From the NCBI GenBank assembly GCA_017557665.1, contig JAFYYI010000088.1, forward strand, positions 1 to 64,000: 64,000 nucleotides of DNA, in the 5' to 3' direction. The stretch is from Muribaculaceae bacterium. GTDB taxonomy: Bacteria; Bacteroidota; Bacteroidia; Bacteroidales; Muribaculaceae. Shown here in pieces: positions 17,675 through 27,004 of this stretch. Numbering within the stretch: position 1 is the stretch's first letter; every line of letters begins with the position of its first letter. The position numbers and the translations under genes are program-made. The notes beneath the pieces were generated by a model. It was not told where the DNA came from. It was given only the letters and a program-made list of their open reading frames with translations, and did no database searches.

Positions 17675-17706
17675 TTTGTCGATACGATAGAAATACTTTA
17701 TCTTTG
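17675..17706 (+). promoter_or_regulatory. Methyltransferase promoter
   Basis: TTTG (17675-17678) is followed after 20 nt by TATCTTTG (17699-17706), 16 nt before the ATG. Confidence 0.75.
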
Positions 17707-17722
17707 CAGAAATATTGAAACT

Positions 17723-18412
17723 ATGGCCTATAACCAAGTAGTAGATTATTACAACCGCATAGCGCCTACCTACGACGAGTCGCGTTTCAGCAATAGCTAC
17801 GGCCGGTTTATCGACGTTCAGGAGCGCCGCATCTTGGACACACTTATTGACACCGGCAGCGATGAGCATCGCCTTGAGTTGGCCTGCGGTACCGGCCGAC
17901 TGACGGGCTATGCCACACACGCCCTCGACGCGAGCGACGAAATGATGACGCGTGCGCGACAACGCCACCCCGAAGTGGAGTTCCGACTCGCGTCGGCCAC
18001 CGACACCGGCTATGCCGACGGCTTCTTCGACGTGGTCTATTGCTTTCACCTGATGATGCACCTCGACATGCCCACCATCGGGTTGATTGTCGATGAAGTG
18101 TGGCGAGTGCTCAAGTCCGGCGGTCGCCTCATATTCGATATTCCGTCGAGCCCCCGACGTCGGTTGTTGCGCCACAATCAGGCCACATGGCATGGCGCGA
18201 CACAGCTCTCCACTTCCGAAGTGAAATCGCTCGCGTCAGGCAAATTCGCACTGCGCCGCTCTTTCGGCGTGGCGATGCTGCCGATTCACAAAATCCCCGA
18301 ATCGTGGCGACCAAGGCTCACATCATTCGACTATGCCCTCGCCAACAGCTTCATGCGGGAATATAGTTCGTATCTGGTCTTTGAACTTGTAAAGACGGAG
18401 GCCATCAATTAA
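17723..18412 (+). CDS. SAM-dependent methyltransferase
   Basis: The 229-residue class I methyltransferase has motif I LELACGTGRLT (about 50-60), an acidic residue after strand 2 (ALDASDEM), motif IV around FDVVYCFHLMMHL, and a post-motif region VWRVLKSGGRLIFD. The target is not identifiable. It has its own promoter and is followed 14 nt later by a VanW gene, so the pair is probably cotranscribed. It sits inside the accessory island between two phage-gene remnants. Confidence 0.85.
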   Translation: MAYNQVVDYYNRIAPTYDESRFSNSYGRFIDVQERRILDTLIDTGSDEHRLELACGTGRLTGYATHALDASDEMMTRARQRHPEVEFRLASATDTGYADGFFDVVYCFHLMMHLDMPTIGLIVDEVWRVLKSGGRLIFDIPSSPRRRLLRHNQATWHGATQLSTSEVKSLASGKFALRRSFGVAMLPIHKIPESWRPRLTSFDYALANSFMREYSSYLVFELVKTEAIN

Positions 18413-18426
18413 CGCATCAATCCTCT

Positions 18427-19257
18427 ATGGCAAAGCGAAAACTATTCTGCGAAATCAGTCCGCTCACCTACGCAATCTCGCTGCACAAGGAAATTATCAA
18501 GCGCCACGTGAAAAATTACTTGAGCCACGAGCGTTTCGCCGTACGCCGCCAAGAAGCGAAGTTGCCCGTGGTGGTCTATTCCACGAGCAACAACATGATT
18601 AAGCGAGGACCGGGCATCGACGCCGCGCTGCAGCTAAACAAGGCAGATAATATACGGCTGGCTTGCAGCAAAATAAACGGTCTTGTCGTCTGGCCGCAAG
18701 AGACATTCTCGTTTTGGCACATAGTCGGGAAAACGTCGAAGCGCAACGGCTACACCGAAGGGCGCGTACTCGTCAACGGGCACCTCGTGGCAGGTGTGGG
18801 CGGAGGCTTGTGCAATCTTGCCAACACGCTCCACCTGCTCGCCCTCCATAGTTCGCTCACCATCACCGAGCGGCATTACCACTCCGACGCGCTTGCGCCC
18901 GATCCCGACGGCCGACATGTGCCTTTCAGTAGCGGCACGTCGGTCAACTGGAATTTCCTCGACCTGCGTTTCCGCAACGACACCGACCAGCCGATGCAAC
19001 TGTGCATATGGACCGAAGGCGACACGCTTCGCGCCGAGCTGCGCACCACAGTCGAATCGCTCCACTTCTATCGTCTCACCGAAGAAGACCACCACTTCCA
19101 CCTTGAGGACGACGGCAAGTATTACCGCCTCTCACGCATCTACCGGGAAACCGTCGACAAGGCTACGGGAAATCTGCTCGCGCGCAAACTAATCCGCGAC
19201 AATCACTCCGAAGTGATGTACGACTACAGCCTTATCCCGCCCGAGCAGATAAGGTAA
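18427..19257 (+). CDS. VanW-family protein
   Basis: The 276-residue protein matches the VanW domain: WPQETFSFWHIVGKTSKRNGY, then GVGGGLCNLANTLHLLALHSSL, and ERHYHSDA. No signal peptide is evident. VanW proteins were named for their presence in some vanB glycopeptide-resistance clusters, but most have no proven resistance role. No other van gene is near. The upstream partner is a methyltransferase. Nothing coding is seen between 19258 and 19552. Confidence 0.85.
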   Translation: MAKRKLFCEISPLTYAISLHKEIIKRHVKNYLSHERFAVRRQEAKLPVVVYSTSNNMIKRGPGIDAALQLNKADNIRLACSKINGLVVWPQETFSFWHIVGKTSKRNGYTEGRVLVNGHLVAGVGGGLCNLANTLHLLALHSSLTITERHYHSDALAPDPDGRHVPFSSGTSVNWNFLDLRFRNDTDQPMQLCIWTEGDTLRAELRTTVESLHFYRLTEEDHHFHLEDDGKYYRLSRIYRETVDKATGNLLARKLIRDNHSEVMYDYSLIPPEQIR

Positions 19258-19523
19258 GCGATTCACGCTCAAACCGCTTCAAACCTCCTCCTGCGACATT
19301 TATCGTTAATTTGAGCGTATAGGTCATTTTGCTGAATAGCAAATTGGTCATACACATCCTCTTCTTGTGGAGGTGATGATAAGAAAGACTAACCAGATGT
19401 TGTTAATTGGAACAATGTCAATCTAAAACAATTTGGAATCGTTCTATGGATAAACATTTGTTGCCGAGAAAGTATTAAATAATAATGGTTCAGATTCCGA
19501 ATACAATTAATAGGAAATAGTTG

Positions 19524-19531
19524 TATCTTTG
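19524..19531 (+). promoter_or_regulatory. -7 element of the FKBP-N-like gene
   Basis: TATCTTTG lies 21 nt before the ATG at 19553. It overlaps an apparent upstream TTG start and shows that the ATG is the real one. The -33 element is unclear. Confidence 0.55.
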
Positions 19532-19552
19532 CAACAAAACAAGGAACGTATT

Positions 19553-20401
19553 ATGAGACACATCTTTTCAATCATTTTTCTTCTTTGCTTCGGCATGATT
19601 GCAGATGCTGAAGTAGCAGAATTTGACTCGGCTTCTTATGCTTTAGGGGACGTTATTATTCGTTCGATTAAGGAAAGCCCGGACTCCATTTTTCCAGGAA
19701 ATGAGTTAAGCGAGGCCGAGTTAGCTGAGGTTATTAGGGGATTTAAAGAAAATTTACCCTTCATGAAGTATTCTCAGGATTCCATTAAGAATATTTCTTT
19801 TGCCTTAGGGATGATGCAAGGTGTATTCCTCATTGATGGAACTCATTACCAAGAAGAACCTATTCCATACGATTGTATCTATGATGGCTTGATGAAAGTT
19901 GCCAATCACGAGTTGACACTACCCCAAGACACTATCAGTATTATGGAATACATGAATAGTCTGGCTAAAGTTTCGGATACTATCCCAGAAGAGGAAAATT
20001 GCAAGTTCTATACTGGTTATGGTGTAATGAAAGGACTTCAGCCGGGATTACAAGAATATATTTATGAAATGACAGGTAAAAGCCAAAATGGAGTGCCTGC
20101 CAATTATGAGTCCTATGCTGCAGGTTTCGCAATGATGATGAAGCAAATGTCGCTTACCTCTATGGATGATGAATCTGAACTCAGCTCCTATGGAATGGGG
20201 GTAGAAATTAGCTTAGAGATTGTAACGCGACCTTTGCCATTTCATTTTGTAGAAGCGGATTTCTTTGATGGCTGCCATGCCGGAGCAGGTTTTAATGAAC
20301 GCAAAATAACAGTGGAGGAGTCAGATCGTATTTTTTCAACGCTTTTTCCACCAGATAGCGAAGGGCCATTAAAAGAGTATCAAAAAAACTATCCTGACTG
20401 A
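19553..20401 (+). CDS. Secreted protein resembling the FKBP N-terminal domain
   Basis: A 282-residue product with a signal peptide (MRHIFSIIFLLCFGMIADA). The body repeats SYALG/SFALG-type motifs (DSASYALGDVI, NISFALGMMQGV), as in the helical domain that precedes FKBP-type prolyl isomerases. The FKBP catalytic domain itself is absent, so isomerase activity is not expected. The gene is AT-rich like the S41 gene, has its own promoter, and ends just before phage-gene remnant 2. The function is unknown. Confidence 0.6.
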   Translation: MRHIFSIIFLLCFGMIADAEVAEFDSASYALGDVIIRSIKESPDSIFPGNELSEAELAEVIRGFKENLPFMKYSQDSIKNISFALGMMQGVFLIDGTHYQEEPIPYDCIYDGLMKVANHELTLPQDTISIMEYMNSLAKVSDTIPEEENCKFYTGYGVMKGLQPGLQEYIYEMTGKSQNGVPANYESYAAGFAMMMKQMSLTSMDDESELSSYGMGVEISLEIVTRPLPFHFVEADFFDGCHAGAGFNERKITVEESDRIFSTLFPPDSEGPLKEYQKNYPD

Positions 20402-20431
20402 TTTTCCTTGTCTTTTGCTCAATAGGCACAG

Positions 20432-20472
20432 CTCCATAATTTTGCGGAAACTAAAACCGCGAGATTATGGAG
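20432..20472 (+). promoter_or_regulatory. Promoter and inverted repeat heading phage-gene remnant 2
   Basis: CTCCATAAT (20432-20440) and ATTATGGAG (20464-20472) repeat the arrangement at 17231-17270, with TAATTTTG at 20437-20444 and the ATG at 20467. Confidence 0.55.
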
Positions 20473-20629
20473 TTAAATTTTCTCTGTTGAGACCATCCCG
20501 GTGCTCAACCATATCGAGAGTGACGAGACCCTCGCCACCTGTCAGATGTTCAATGCCGAGGGCACGAGGATAGTTCGACTGATCCGCAAGGAGGTAAATA
20601 TCTTAGGCTTAAACTGTAAAAATAGCTGA
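20467..20629 (+). pseudogene. Broken phage portal-like gene, copy 2
   Basis: The start ATGGAGTTAAATTTT is the same as copy 1, but the frame stops within a few codons. The codons for ETIP-LN then jump to HIESDETLATCQMFNAE, so about 130 bp of the copy 1 sequence is deleted. After NAE it joins unrelated sequence reading TRIVRLIRKEVNIL and stops at 20629. The region 20402-20778 otherwise holds the SusC promoter and AT-rich sequence. Confidence 0.6.
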
Positions 20630-20709
20630 AAAAATGTTGTTAAATATAAAATTATTGGATTTTGAGTGTTAAAAACGGGCAATGTATTTCACATTTTAAA
20701 ACTAATGTG

Positions 20710-20717
20710 TAAATTTG
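20710..20717 (+). promoter_or_regulatory. -7 element of the SusC operon
   Basis: TAAATTTG lies 61 nt before the SusC ATG. The -33 region is not clear. Confidence 0.45.
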
Positions 20718-20778
20718 TAGTTCATTACATATCCTTAATTGGAAATAAATATTACCTAATCAATAAACCCAATTTAAA

Positions 20779-23700
20779 ATGAGAAAACAGTTACTACTGC
20801 TACTGCTGTTGAGCCTCTTGTCGCTGCCGGGACTGGCCCGTGTGGTGACGGGCGTGGTGACGCAGTCGAGCGACGGCGAGCCGATCATCGGCGCGACGGT
20901 CAAGGTGCACGGCACATCGCGCGGCACGGCGACCGACTTCGACGGCCGTTTCTCGATTGAGGCAAACGACGGCGACGTGCTCGACGTGAGCTACGTGGGC
21001 ATGAATCCCAAGAGCGTGAAGATTGGCCCGGGTCAGACCGTGGTCAACATCTCGCTTGACGAGAATGCTCAGATGCTGGGTGAGGTCGTGGTGACCGCCA
21101 TGGGCCAGACCCAGGAGAAGAAGAAACTGAACTTCGCTGTTCAGTCCCTTGACGAGGAACAGGTGACCGCTGGCGGTTCCACCAACTTCGCCAACTCGTT
21201 GCAAGGCAAGATTGCCGGTCTCCAGGTGAGCACCGGCGGTAGCTCGCCAAACTCCTCGACCCAGGTCATCATCCGCGCCATCTCGTCGATGAACAACTCC
21301 CAGAGCAATGAGCCGCTGATGATTGTTGATGGTATGGCCATCCGTGGCGGTGCCTCGACGCTGGCCGATATGAACCCCAACGACATTGAGAACATCACGG
21401 TGTTGAAAGGTGCAGCCGCATCGGCGCTCTACGGTCAGGAAGGTGCCAACGGTGTCATCATGATCACCACCAAGAGCGGCGGCCAGGCCGGTGAGGTCAA
21501 TGTGACGGCATCGGCAACGCTGGAGGTGAACACGCCTGCCCGCCTGCCCAGAATACAGAGCACGTTCATTCCTGGTGCCAAGGGCATGTATAAAGAGAAC
21601 ATGGGCAGCGGTGGCTGGGGCCCCTATATGGGTGAAAACGACACCTACTACAACAACTTGAAGGACTTCCTCAAGACTGGTATCCTGCAGAAGTATGACG
21701 TGAGCGTGAGTGGCGGTACCGAGAAATTCTCCTCCTATGCCTCCATTTCCTATACCGATAACCAGGGTATCGTTCCCAAGGATTTCCGCAAGCAGGTGAA
21801 TGCCCTGATCAAGGGAACCTACAAACCCAGCAACAAGGTGACGATTCAATTGAGCGCCAACTTCATGAACCGCAAGTCTCGCGGTTTCGGCAACTCGATG
21901 TCCACCATCTACAACTGGGGTATCAACAAGGACATGAGCAATTACCGCACCCTTGAGGGTCATGTCAACTGGTGGGCTTACTATGACCACTGGGAGAACC
22001 TGCTCGACACCGAGCGTATCAACGGTGCCGTGTCGCCTTACTTTGGCCGTTACATGGACTGGAGCGAGACCGAAGGCAACCGTTTCATCATTAACGGACA
22101 AATCAGTTACGAGCCGATTAAGAACCTGGTGTTCACGGGTAAGATGGGCTATGACAAGAGCTACTCGATGTATGACTCCTACACAGTTCCCCGCCTCTAT
22201 GACGGTGATCTGGTGGATCCCACTGCCGAGGATGTGCAGACCAAACTCAGCGACATGCAGTCAAAGTATGGCTCTTACAGTTTCCAACCCTCACGCGGAG
22301 CCTTGTTAAACATGCAGTTCTTGGCCACCTACCAGCATACCTTTGCCGAGGACTATACCATCAGTGCACTCTATGGTTTGGAATTCAAGGAAACCAATGG
22401 TCTGGAATCCTCGATTTATAATGAGCATTTCCAGTTAGGCGGTGAGTTCTACAGCTTTAACAATACCGATTTCACCAATGGTGACCTGCTCATCAGCAAC
22501 CATCCAACATTGTATCACTCAAAGTATAACAAGTATGGCCACTTCGGCGAGCTGCGCTTTGATTACAAGGGTATGGCACAGTTGTCGGTTACGGGCCGTA
22601 TGGACGGTTCGTCGGCCTTCAGGCAGGCATCCAAGACCAACTACTTCTATCCTTCGATCACTGCAGGTGTCATCTTCAGCGAGCTGTTCCATCTGACCAA
22701 CGATTGGTTCAGCTACGGCAAGTTGCGTGGCAACTGGGCCAAGGTGGGTAAGGATAGTCCCCGCTACCTGTTCACCGACACCTACAAGCAGTGGACCCTC
22801 TTCCCCGATGGTGGCTATGGTGTGGATCCCACCACGTCACGCGCCATTGACCTGGAGCCTGAGATGACCAAGTCGTGGGAGATTGGCGCCGACCTGCGCT
22901 TCTTCCACAACTGGACCCGTCTGGACATCGCTTACTACTCGACAACCGTCGATAACCAGATTGTGAGTGTGCGCGTGTCGCCCGCTTCCGGTACTATCCT
23001 TCAGACCCGCAACGAGGGTAGTCTGAAGAACCACGGTATGGAGATTTCGTTGAACCAGGACCTCATCAAGGCGACCGATTTCTCGTGGAGCGCTTTTGCC
23101 AACTTCTCGTTCAACCGCAGCAAGGTGCTCTACCTGCCCAACGACATTACCGAGATTCAAGGTACTCAGTATGGTGACATCTTCCCCGTTGCCCGATTGC
23201 ATGAATCCTCGACGGGTATTTCGGGTAAGGACTACGTGCGTGACCCGGACGGTAACATCATCTGCGACGAGAACGGTTATCCCATCATCGATAGCGCTAA
23301 GGGCCTCTACATCGGTAACCGCGAGCCCGACTGGCTGCTGGGTATCGGCAGCACATTGCGTTACAAGAACGCAAGTCTGTCCTTCCTGTTCGACGGCCGC
23401 AAGGGCGGTGACGTGGTCAACGTCACGGGCCGCAGCCAGATTACCAACGGCATGAGCAGCCTGTATGACAAGTACCGCAACCGCGAGTACATCATCAATG
23501 GTGTGCAGGCTGTGACGGGTGCCGACGGAGCAGTAACCTATGTCAAGAACACCACACCCATTGTGCTTGACTCCTACTTTATCAATACCTATTATGCGAC
23601 AGTGTCGTCCAACTTTATTGAGGACGGTTCCTACATCCGCTTGAGCTATGTGACGCTGAGCTACGACATCGGCAAGCACTTCAAGCGCACATGGCCTGTC

Positions 23701-23874
23701 AAGGGCTTGACGCTGACCGCGACCGGTCGCAACCTGCTGCTGTTGACCAAGTACCGCGGCAACGATCCTGCTGTGCTGGCAGGCACCGGTGGTGGTACTG
23801 GTAGTGCCGGTATCGATAACTACAATGTGCCCAGCACACGCAGTTATAATTTCTCACTTAAAGTAACATTCTAA
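20779..23874 (+). CDS. SusC/RagA-family TonB-linked outer-membrane protein
   Basis: The 1031-residue protein is in the SusC size range. It has a signal peptide (1-20), a carboxypeptidase-regulatory-like domain (about 23-100, GVVTQSSDGEPIIGATV), a SusC-type plug (about 110-235, including SLQGKIAGLQVS and VLKGAAASALYGQEGANGVIMITTKSG), and a large beta-barrel ending in KVTF, a typical outer-membrane terminus. It should import a glycan or other oligomer using TonB energy together with the SusD partner 13 nt downstream. No sigma/anti-sigma or hybrid two-component gene is adjacent. Confidence 0.95.
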   Translation: MRKQLLLLLLLSLLSLPGLARVVTGVVTQSSDGEPIIGATVKVHGTSRGTATDFDGRFSIEANDGDVLDVSYVGMNPKSVKIGPGQTVVNISLDENAQMLGEVVVTAMGQTQEKKKLNFAVQSLDEEQVTAGGSTNFANSLQGKIAGLQVSTGGSSPNSSTQVIIRAISSMNNSQSNEPLMIVDGMAIRGGASTLADMNPNDIENITVLKGAAASALYGQEGANGVIMITTKSGGQAGEVNVTASATLEVNTPARLPRIQSTFIPGAKGMYKENMGSGGWGPYMGENDTYYNNLKDFLKTGILQKYDVSVSGGTEKFSSYASISYTDNQGIVPKDFRKQVNALIKGTYKPSNKVTIQLSANFMNRKSRGFGNSMSTIYNWGINKDMSNYRTLEGHVNWWAYYDHWENLLDTERINGAVSPYFGRYMDWSETEGNRFIINGQISYEPIKNLVFTGKMGYDKSYSMYDSYTVPRLYDGDLVDPTAEDVQTKLSDMQSKYGSYSFQPSRGALLNMQFLATYQHTFAEDYTISALYGLEFKETNGLESSIYNEHFQLGGEFYSFNNTDFTNGDLLISNHPTLYHSKYNKYGHFGELRFDYKGMAQLSVTGRMDGSSAFRQASKTNYFYPSITAGVIFSELFHLTNDWFSYGKLRGNWAKVGKDSPRYLFTDTYKQWTLFPDGGYGVDPTTSRAIDLEPEMTKSWEIGADLRFFHNWTRLDIAYYSTTVDNQIVSVRVSPASGTILQTRNEGSLKNHGMEISLNQDLIKATDFSWSAFANFSFNRSKVLYLPNDITEIQGTQYGDIFPVARLHESSTGISGKDYVRDPDGNIICDENGYPIIDSAKGLYIGNREPDWLLGIGSTLRYKNASLSFLFDGRKGGDVVNVTGRSQITNGMSSLYDKYRNREYIINGVQAVTGADGAVTYVKNTTPIVLDSYFINTYYATVSSNFIEDGSYIRLSYVTLSYDIGKHFKRTWPVKGLTLTATGRNLLLLTKYRGNDPAVLAGTGGGTGSAGIDNYNVPSTRSYNFSLKVTF

Positions 23875-23887
23875 AAGGCCGACGGAT

Positions 23888-25801
23888 ATGAAAAAGATTA
23901 AGTATTTAGCATTATTGATGCTGGTTGGCCTGCTGTCGGTGGGTTGCAACGATGTCCTCAACGACAATGTCAATCCCGACAGGGCCCATGTTATTGATGC
24001 CCAAGACGGTCTGCCTGTGATTATCTTCTATGCTCAGCAGATTGTCTATGACCATAGTGAATACTACGCCTACTTCTCACAGATGCTCACCACCGGCGGT
24101 AAAAGTTCGGTGGGCGCTTACAGCTACAAGTGTGAGTGGGAGATGCTGACGATGAACCGCCACCCGATGTGGCGCCGTCACTTCTATGACATCGGCAAGA
24201 ACACCCTCAATCTGGTGGAGAATTCCAAGGCTATCAACTCGCCCAACTATGAGCTGATAGGGCGCACCATCAAGCTGATGTCCACCCAGTTGACAACCGA
24301 TGCCTTTGGCGATATTCCCCGTAGCGAGGCCTATTTGAGCATCGCGCCGACCTATGACACTCAGGCTTCGATTTATGCCTGGATGATGCAGGAATGTGAA
24401 GACCTCATCAGCATGTATGAGGATCCCGCGATTGTCAACAACCCCGACAACCAGCCCATCACGGCCAAGGAAGATCGCGTCTATGGCGGTGACCTGGAGA
24501 AGTGGAAAGGCCTCGTGTATGCCGTCAAGGCTCGCCTGTTGTTGCGCAACATCCCCAACGTGGACCGCAGCCCGGCGATGTGCCAGAAGATTATTGACGC
24601 TGCCGACGCTGCCATCAACCAGTGGCGCAAGGGTGACGTGTTTGACTATCAGGGCAACCGTGAGCCGTGGTTCGGTAACGAGCCCCGTTACTACTGGGAT
24701 GGTGGCACGGGTACACAGAATGCTGTGTGGAGCGTTGCCCAGCCCGTTATCAACTCTTGGGAGTCGCGCGGCAACCTCTTGGGTAGCGCCATCCCGAGCA
24801 AGTTCTTCATGGTCGACCTGCTGGGTATCAGCAAGCCCGACAACGAGATGACTTGCGGTATGTTCAATGCCGAGGGTGCTCATGACGGCTTTGCCAACGA
24901 CCCGCGCTGCGGTCTGCTGATGATTGCACGCACGGGACCTGCTAGCCCGTCGGTGGCCAGTGAGCGCATCAAGATGCGTTATCTGGAGAACAACATCGGT
25001 ATGGGAACCTCCTACAAGATTGCCAATTATCCCAACCTCTACATGGGCGCCTATGCCGGTGCCGCCGATGCCTACAACCCCATCTTCACGATGGAGGAAC
25101 TCTACTTCATCAAGGCCGAGGCACTCTACTGGATGGGTAACAAGACCGAGGCTTGTGCACTGGCCAAGGAGGCCACCAAGTGGAACATCCAGCGTCACCT
25201 CGACGCGTTCCTGCGTATCTATCCTAACGAGAACTACAACGCGAACACCGACAACAAGTATCCCGGCAATTCGGTAGCTGGCGGCAAGCCAGGTTTCCAG
25301 CCTGCTGAGTACTGGGATGGCCAGATTGCTGCCTTCCTCGACAATGAGGACTATTACAAGGGCAAGAACGTGGCCGTCCACAAGGTGACCGACCGTGGCA
25401 ACAAGCACTGGTTCTTCAATCCCAGCGAATTCTCGTTGAGCGACCTCATGCAGCAGAAGTACATCGCGATGTACCTGCAACCCGAGCAGTGGACCGACAT
25501 GCGCCGTTACCACTACAGTAACAACCGCAACCACTACGGCATCGGCGACAATCAGGAAATCGTCTATCCCACCCTGCGCAGGCCCTACAACCTGTATGCG
25601 GCTTACTGGATTGACGGCTTGACTGAGGAACAGAAGGAGAACACTTGGATTCAGCGCCTCAACTACGACACCGAGACCGAGGAGAAGTACAACCGTCAGG
25701 AACTCGAGCGTCTGGGCGCCTACAAGAATTACAAGTGGCTGCAAGTACCCATGATCTGGGCCCACAACTATGGCGAAGTCACCTCGTTAACCGAAGAATA
25801 A
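23888..25801 (+). CDS. SusD/RagB-family surface lipoprotein
   Basis: A 637-residue lipoprotein with lipobox Cys at residue 20 (LLSVGC). The body is helical with SusD-like features, including an early DVLNDNVNPDRA segment, the TDAFGDIPRSEAY region and the late MEELYFIKAEALYWMGNKTEA TPR-like helix. It is the ligand-capturing lid of the SusCD pair. It resembles the SusD-like 2 group. It follows susC by 13 nt and precedes two further lipoproteins. Confidence 0.93.
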   Translation: MKKIKYLALLMLVGLLSVGCNDVLNDNVNPDRAHVIDAQDGLPVIIFYAQQIVYDHSEYYAYFSQMLTTGGKSSVGAYSYKCEWEMLTMNRHPMWRRHFYDIGKNTLNLVENSKAINSPNYELIGRTIKLMSTQLTTDAFGDIPRSEAYLSIAPTYDTQASIYAWMMQECEDLISMYEDPAIVNNPDNQPITAKEDRVYGGDLEKWKGLVYAVKARLLLRNIPNVDRSPAMCQKIIDAADAAINQWRKGDVFDYQGNREPWFGNEPRYYWDGGTGTQNAVWSVAQPVINSWESRGNLLGSAIPSKFFMVDLLGISKPDNEMTCGMFNAEGAHDGFANDPRCGLLMIARTGPASPSVASERIKMRYLENNIGMGTSYKIANYPNLYMGAYAGAADAYNPIFTMEELYFIKAEALYWMGNKTEACALAKEATKWNIQRHLDAFLRIYPNENYNANTDNKYPGNSVAGGKPGFQPAEYWDGQIAAFLDNEDYYKGKNVAVHKVTDRGNKHWFFNPSEFSLSDLMQQKYIAMYLQPEQWTDMRRYHYSNNRNHYGIGDNQEIVYPTLRRPYNLYAAYWIDGLTEEQKENTWIQRLNYDTETEEKYNRQELERLGAYKNYKWLQVPMIWAHNYGEVTSLTEE

Positions 25802-25848
25802 TGACCTTAAGGACTTTAAAAACCTTAAGGACCTTAAGGACCTTATAA
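25802..25848. repeat. Period-9 spacer repeat in the SusCD operon
   Basis: GACCTTAAG-type 9-mers repeat about five times with small changes between the SusD gene and the next lipoprotein gene. CCTTAAGG is itself palindromic. Confidence 0.7.
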
Positions 25849-25864
25849 AGTAAACAAGAAGATT

Positions 25865-26911
25865 ATGAAACGATATAAAATATATGGACTGATAGCCTTG
25901 GTGGCATTGCTCACGACCTCGTGTGCGATTCATGACCCGTTTGCCGATAATGGCGAACTCGGCCAGGTGTTGCCCACCGTGGACTGGGAACAAGGTTCAA
26001 CGTTGGTCAAGGCTGGCAATTATGCCACCTTCAAGGGCAAATACTACACCACCAGCGAGAAGGCCATCGACCACAGCGAGGTGTGGTGCCTCATCAAGCG
26101 TGAGCAGGTAGCAACGGCAACCAGCAAGTTGACCACATCGCTGGCTTACACCAAGAACTACTCCTTGACCGACACGGTGCGCTCCAGCCAGATGGTGGCC
26201 ACCTATCCTCACAGCAAGGCAGAGTGGGATGGTTATGAGTATGTGCTGACCGACAGCTTCCCCACCTCGCGCACCTTGGCTCCCGTGAGCTGGGTGAATC
26301 CCGAGCAGTGGGACCAGGAGAAGTTCGACAGTTACTATCCCTCGACGTTCCAGGACGAGTTCAAGGCCTACATGATCAATGCGCTCACCAAGGACAGCAC
26401 TTACTACAATGACCTGCGCAACGTCTATATCAAGTACAACTTCCCCATCGAGTTGTTCCAGCAACTCAACGGGCAGTATAACATTGATTTCCCGACCGAC
26501 ACGACGACCGACGACAAGTCCAATGCCTGGTACACGACCGATGAGGTGGACCACTACTACTACATCACTGTGGCCGAAGACGGTTCGGCGGTCTATCATG
26601 AGATTGCCGATGCGAGCGCAGCCCCCTCGGGGGTCAACGTGCAGCCGGTGTACAAGTCGGCCTTCTGGCTATTCTCGCGTTACAGCGATGACACGGGTGG
26701 CAAGATCACCACGGTGCGCCGCCAGTACATGCCTTATTTCAAGAGCATGCTTGAGACCATCCCCTTCACCTCGTGGATCTATAACACCGCCGACAAGGCC
26801 TACACGGTGAACTTCAGCCGCAAGTATTCCTTGCTACCCGAGTTCCGCGTGTATGACACCGATGGGAAAGTGGGAGTGACTACCGATAACAAAGAAGTGA
26901 CACTTAATTAG
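25865..26911 (+). CDS. Surface lipoprotein of the SusCD operon, unknown function
   Basis: A 348-residue lipoprotein with lipobox Cys at residue 20 (LLTTSC). The rest is rich in aromatic residues and acidic segments (for example DFPTDTTTDDKSN), with no catalytic motif that I recognise. Position directly after SusD is typical for surface glycan-binding proteins, so a ligand-binding role is inferred. Repeat arrays lie in the gaps on both sides. Confidence 0.65.
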   Translation: MKRYKIYGLIALVALLTTSCAIHDPFADNGELGQVLPTVDWEQGSTLVKAGNYATFKGKYYTTSEKAIDHSEVWCLIKREQVATATSKLTTSLAYTKNYSLTDTVRSSQMVATYPHSKAEWDGYEYVLTDSFPTSRTLAPVSWVNPEQWDQEKFDSYYPSTFQDEFKAYMINALTKDSTYYNDLRNVYIKYNFPIELFQQLNGQYNIDFPTDTTTDDKSNAWYTTDEVDHYYYITVAEDGSAVYHEIADASAAPSGVNVQPVYKSAFWLFSRYSDDTGGKITTVRRQYMPYFKSMLETIPFTSWIYNTADKAYTVNFSRKYSLLPEFRVYDTDGKVGVTTDNKEVTLN

Positions 26912-27001
26912 AGTTTAGAGTTTAAGGTTTAGAGTTTAGAGTTGGCATCCGCCGACAAACTAAAGACTAAAAACTAAGGACTAAAAACTTAAAACTTTAA
27001 G
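26909..27001. repeat. Period-7 spacer repeat with two opposing halves
   Basis: The left half repeats GAGTTTA-type heptamers. After a GGCATCCGCCGAC centre, the right half repeats AAACTAA/AGACTAA-type heptamers, roughly the reverse complement, so the transcript could fold back on itself. Confidence 0.7.
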
Positions 27002-27004
27002 AAT

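Noticed and set aside
18427..19257. Vancomycin-resistance determinant
   Set aside because: Only a VanW-family gene is present. No ligase, dehydrogenase or dipeptidase gene of a van cluster is nearby, and the family is widespread without resistance.
19258..19552. Small RNA or gene in the gap after VanW
   Set aside because: Apart from a weak TTTGCT/AGCAAA hairpin near 19328-19343 and the promoter at 19524, I found no convincing feature.
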